Source: Ischnura elegans (Eukaryota; Arthropoda; Insecta; Odonata; Coenagrionidae). From it: a stretch of 64,000 nt of DNA. Both the position numbers and the translations under genes were made by a program. Shown here piece by piece: positions 61,764 through 64,000 of this stretch. The notes under the pieces were generated by a model. It was not told the DNA's origin. It saw only the letters and a list, made by a program, of their open reading frames with translations, and made no database searches. The first letter of the stretch is position 1. Each line of letters starts with the position of its first letter. Location: positions 47,554,881-47,618,880 of the forward strand of contig NC_060252.1 in assembly GCF_921293095.1 (NCBI RefSeq). Direction: 5' to 3'.

Positions 61764-64000
61764 GGATATAATAAAGCTACAATGTCATTGATGACTTATT
61801 GATTGATACAAATTCACAGCCCAAACTACCGGGCCGATCGAGTTGACATTTTCGGTGGTGAAACTAAAAAAAAATTCATCGGGAGGAAAAATCTCAAAAT
61901 TCCGAAAAGTGCGACATTTTTCGATATATATCGAGTTGAATTAACATGGCAGCCTTATGGGACTAAAACTATTTCCTTAATTACGACTAAACTTGGCGTC
62001 TCAGGGTAATCGTCTCCCATTGTCGTAAACTAGATTTTTTGGTCGATTTTTTGGTACCTTCGTTTTTCGTCGAACTCTTTCGATCACTGTCGAAATAATT
62101 TTTGAAAATCGACAATGCTTTTCTTATGGACCAACTTTGGAATTTTTTTTGACCCAATTGCAAAAGTAGTAGGACCGTCGCCGCCTAATACAATTTATCT
62201 AATTTTTTACCTGATTTTTTGGCTATCTCGGAATTTTCGTATGTCGAATAGATTTCGAGTTATTAGCATTATCGAAATAACATTGTCGAGATAGGACGAT
62301 CGATAAATATCGATTTGAGAGCTGGCGCTTCAAAATTAGGCTATTCAGCTCAAAAAAGCATGCCTACAAACGTACCTCCGGTACGTCCAGGTTTTCATTT
62401 TTATTTAGATTTCGTAATATTTAACAAGTTATTTCATTCCGAAATATTCCCAAATTATTTTCTTGAGCCCGCGGCATCCGCCGCCATTCCTCCCCGCCAA
62501 GCGGGCGGTGGTCGGTCTCCGGAAGAAATACACGCATTTCCCTATCCCATTCATGTATTTAGGCGGGTGAAATTTGCGAAGGGCTGACAGGACTATACCC
62601 AGTAAAGCCTCACAGCATAACTTTTTAAAGTATTGATTTTTTCATTACGAAACCAGTATCGCATAGGCGACACTCATTTGTTATGTATACGGATTTTGCA
62701 TTGACATTGGCCATAGGCTTAGAAGGTGAATTTACTGCAATGGTGTAATGGAAAAGAGCATAACTTCCAAAGTATTTCACCTAGGCCTATGAAATTTAGC
62801 ATATAGGTACATCATTGTATTGTTATTATGACCATATAAAATTAAGTCCAATTACGGCCATCACTTTCGATATATATCGAACCTACGTTTTCTTTAATTC
62901 TATCGAATGTTAATAACTTATTGGAATACTCATCTCCGGGGGAAAGTTGTGCCGGCATTACATGTAAAAACGACCAACCAATTGAAAAAAAACAGATGTA
63001 ATGGATATTACAGAGTACCGGTGTCAGTATAATCGAATTTTCGATTCGATTATTATAACTAAAATGAATATTGAGATAACTTTTTAAATATTTGCGGTAG
63101 ATGAATGAAATTTGGTAAATTGGTACATATTGGTATTGCTCATAATTCAATGGGGAAATTTGTTTTGTATGTAGTCCCTTATTCGATATATATCGAATCT
63201 GCGTTTTCTTAAAATATATCGAATTGCTATAACACATACGATTCGGCATCCACGGGCTTATGCGCGATGGTAATAGATAATGGATGACCATAGATGGAAT
63301 TTCGAATCAATAGCGTTGAGCATTTTGCCGCACATATGTCAGTGTAATCGAACGTTCGATTCGATTATAATAAGAAATAGGAATATTAACATAACTTTGG
63401 AAGTATTTGAGGTAGATGAATGACATTTGGTAAATGGGTAGATATTGGTATTTGGCATCATGCACAGGGGATATACGTTTTGTATTTTGTCTCACATTCG
63501 ATATATATCGAATCTGCGTTTTCTTAAAATATATCGAATTGCTATAACACATACGATTTGGCATCCACGGGCTTATGCGCGATGGTAATAGATAATGGAT
63601 GACCATAGATGGAATTTCGAATCAATAGCTTTGAGCATTTTGCCGCACATATGTCAGAGTAATCGAACGTTCGATTCGATTATAATAAGAAATAGGAATA
63701 TTGACATAACTTGAGAAGTGTTTAAGGTAGATGAATGAAATTTGGTAAATGGGTACATATTGGTATTTGGCGTAATGAACAGGGGATATACGTTTTGTAT
63801 ATCGTCTCACATTCGATATATATCGAAAGTGCGTTTTCTGCAAATGTATGGAATTGCTATACTACGTACAAATTAAGCATCCACGGGCATAGTTGTGATT
63901 GAAATAGATAGTGGATCACCATAGAATGAAATTCGAAGAAATAAATATGAGAATTTTACCATACAGATGTCATTATAATCGAAGTTCGATTCGATTATTA
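61764..64000 (+). repeat. Array unit 15 (family B), cut by window edge
   Basis: Same start and sequence as unit 7 at offset 27084. The left neighbour ends GATAAAATACTCGTT, while unit 7 is preceded by ATTATATACTCGTT, so only the unit itself is shared. It runs past the right edge. Confidence 0.92.

Larger units (their letters stand above)
12750..64000 (+). repeat. Complex higher-order satellite array, 15 units seen
   Basis: More than 51 kb of head-to-tail repeats, all in one orientation and continuing past the right edge. Units start just after ACTCGTT and end with the hairpin GCTTGAAGAATTCAAGC, 14-16 AT-rich bases and ACTCGTT. Unit lengths step by about 315 bp because tails hold different numbers of a 315-316 bp monomer. 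Units 1-2 (family A) and 3-15 (family B) share the plan and the monomer but have distinct heads. Many short open frames appear on both strands. Since 315 is divisible by three, frames stay in register from monomer to monomer, but they lack domains and differ in length between units. I treat the array as non-coding. Confidence 0.95.

Noticed and set aside
12750..64000. CRISPR-like array
   Set aside because: Repeats are about 315 bp with no short repeat/unique spacer structure, in an animal genome.
12750..64000. Telomeric or rDNA array
   Set aside because: No TTAGG-type repeats and no rRNA similarity seen; the monomer is AT-rich and without conserved RNA features.

Overview
This is animal, probably arthropod, nuclear DNA. 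It contains one young LTR retrotransposon of the BEL/Pao group (known only from metazoans), about 6 kb of gene-poor sequence holding old mobile-element relics, and then more than 51 kb of AT-rich complex satellite that runs off the right edge. I find no ordinary host gene, rRNA, intact tRNA or CRISPR. Species cannot be fixed from this sequence.

Layout. 1-541: flank with nothing recognisable. 547-6538: BEL/Pao element bounded by a perfect 5-bp target duplication (GAATG at 542-546 and 6539-6543). Its two LTRs differ, by my reading, only in the length of a TC run. It has a tRNA-Tyr-like primer site, a Gag-Pol frame (1339-5835) and a polypurine tract. The copy is young but damaged: Pol lacks the segment between RNase H and the integrase core, which includes the integrase zinc-binding part, and a TAA truncates the C-terminal tail. 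6544-12749: flank with a frameshifted coding-like relic (about 6935-7263), a 195-bp palindromic insertion with a 14-bp target duplication (7538-7732), a strong hairpin relic near 8567-8606 and a tRNA-derived SINE relic near 9380-9560.

12750-64000: tandem higher-order repeat array. I delimit 15 head-to-tail units (the last cut by the window edge). Most are about 3187-3189 or 3502-3508 bp, with outliers of 3784, about 4090 and 4172 bp. Two families exist: A (units 1-2) and B (units 3-15). Unit lengths are quantised by a monomer of about 315-316 bp. Each B unit has a roughly 0.95-kb head, including a GC-rich hairpin island, and a tail of 6-9 monomers. It ends with the hairpin GCTTGAA-GAA-TTCAAGC, a short AT-rich spacer and ACTCGTT.

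The most interesting result is the array's grammar. An ATGAAATTT box sits exactly 77 bp before a TTCGATATATATCGAA palindrome in the tail monomers checked, and also at the start of the unit head. The head spans three monomer lengths (946-948 bp). Near-identical units recur at non-adjacent places (3=6, 7=15, 8=9=13), and their identity stops at or within a few tens of bases of the ACTCGTT junction. This suggests that units were amplified as discrete blocks with defined ends. The terminal hairpin makes a rolling-circle (Helitron/Helentron-like) origin worth testing, but that is inference. Short open frames inside the array look like by-products of a repeat period divisible by three, not genes.
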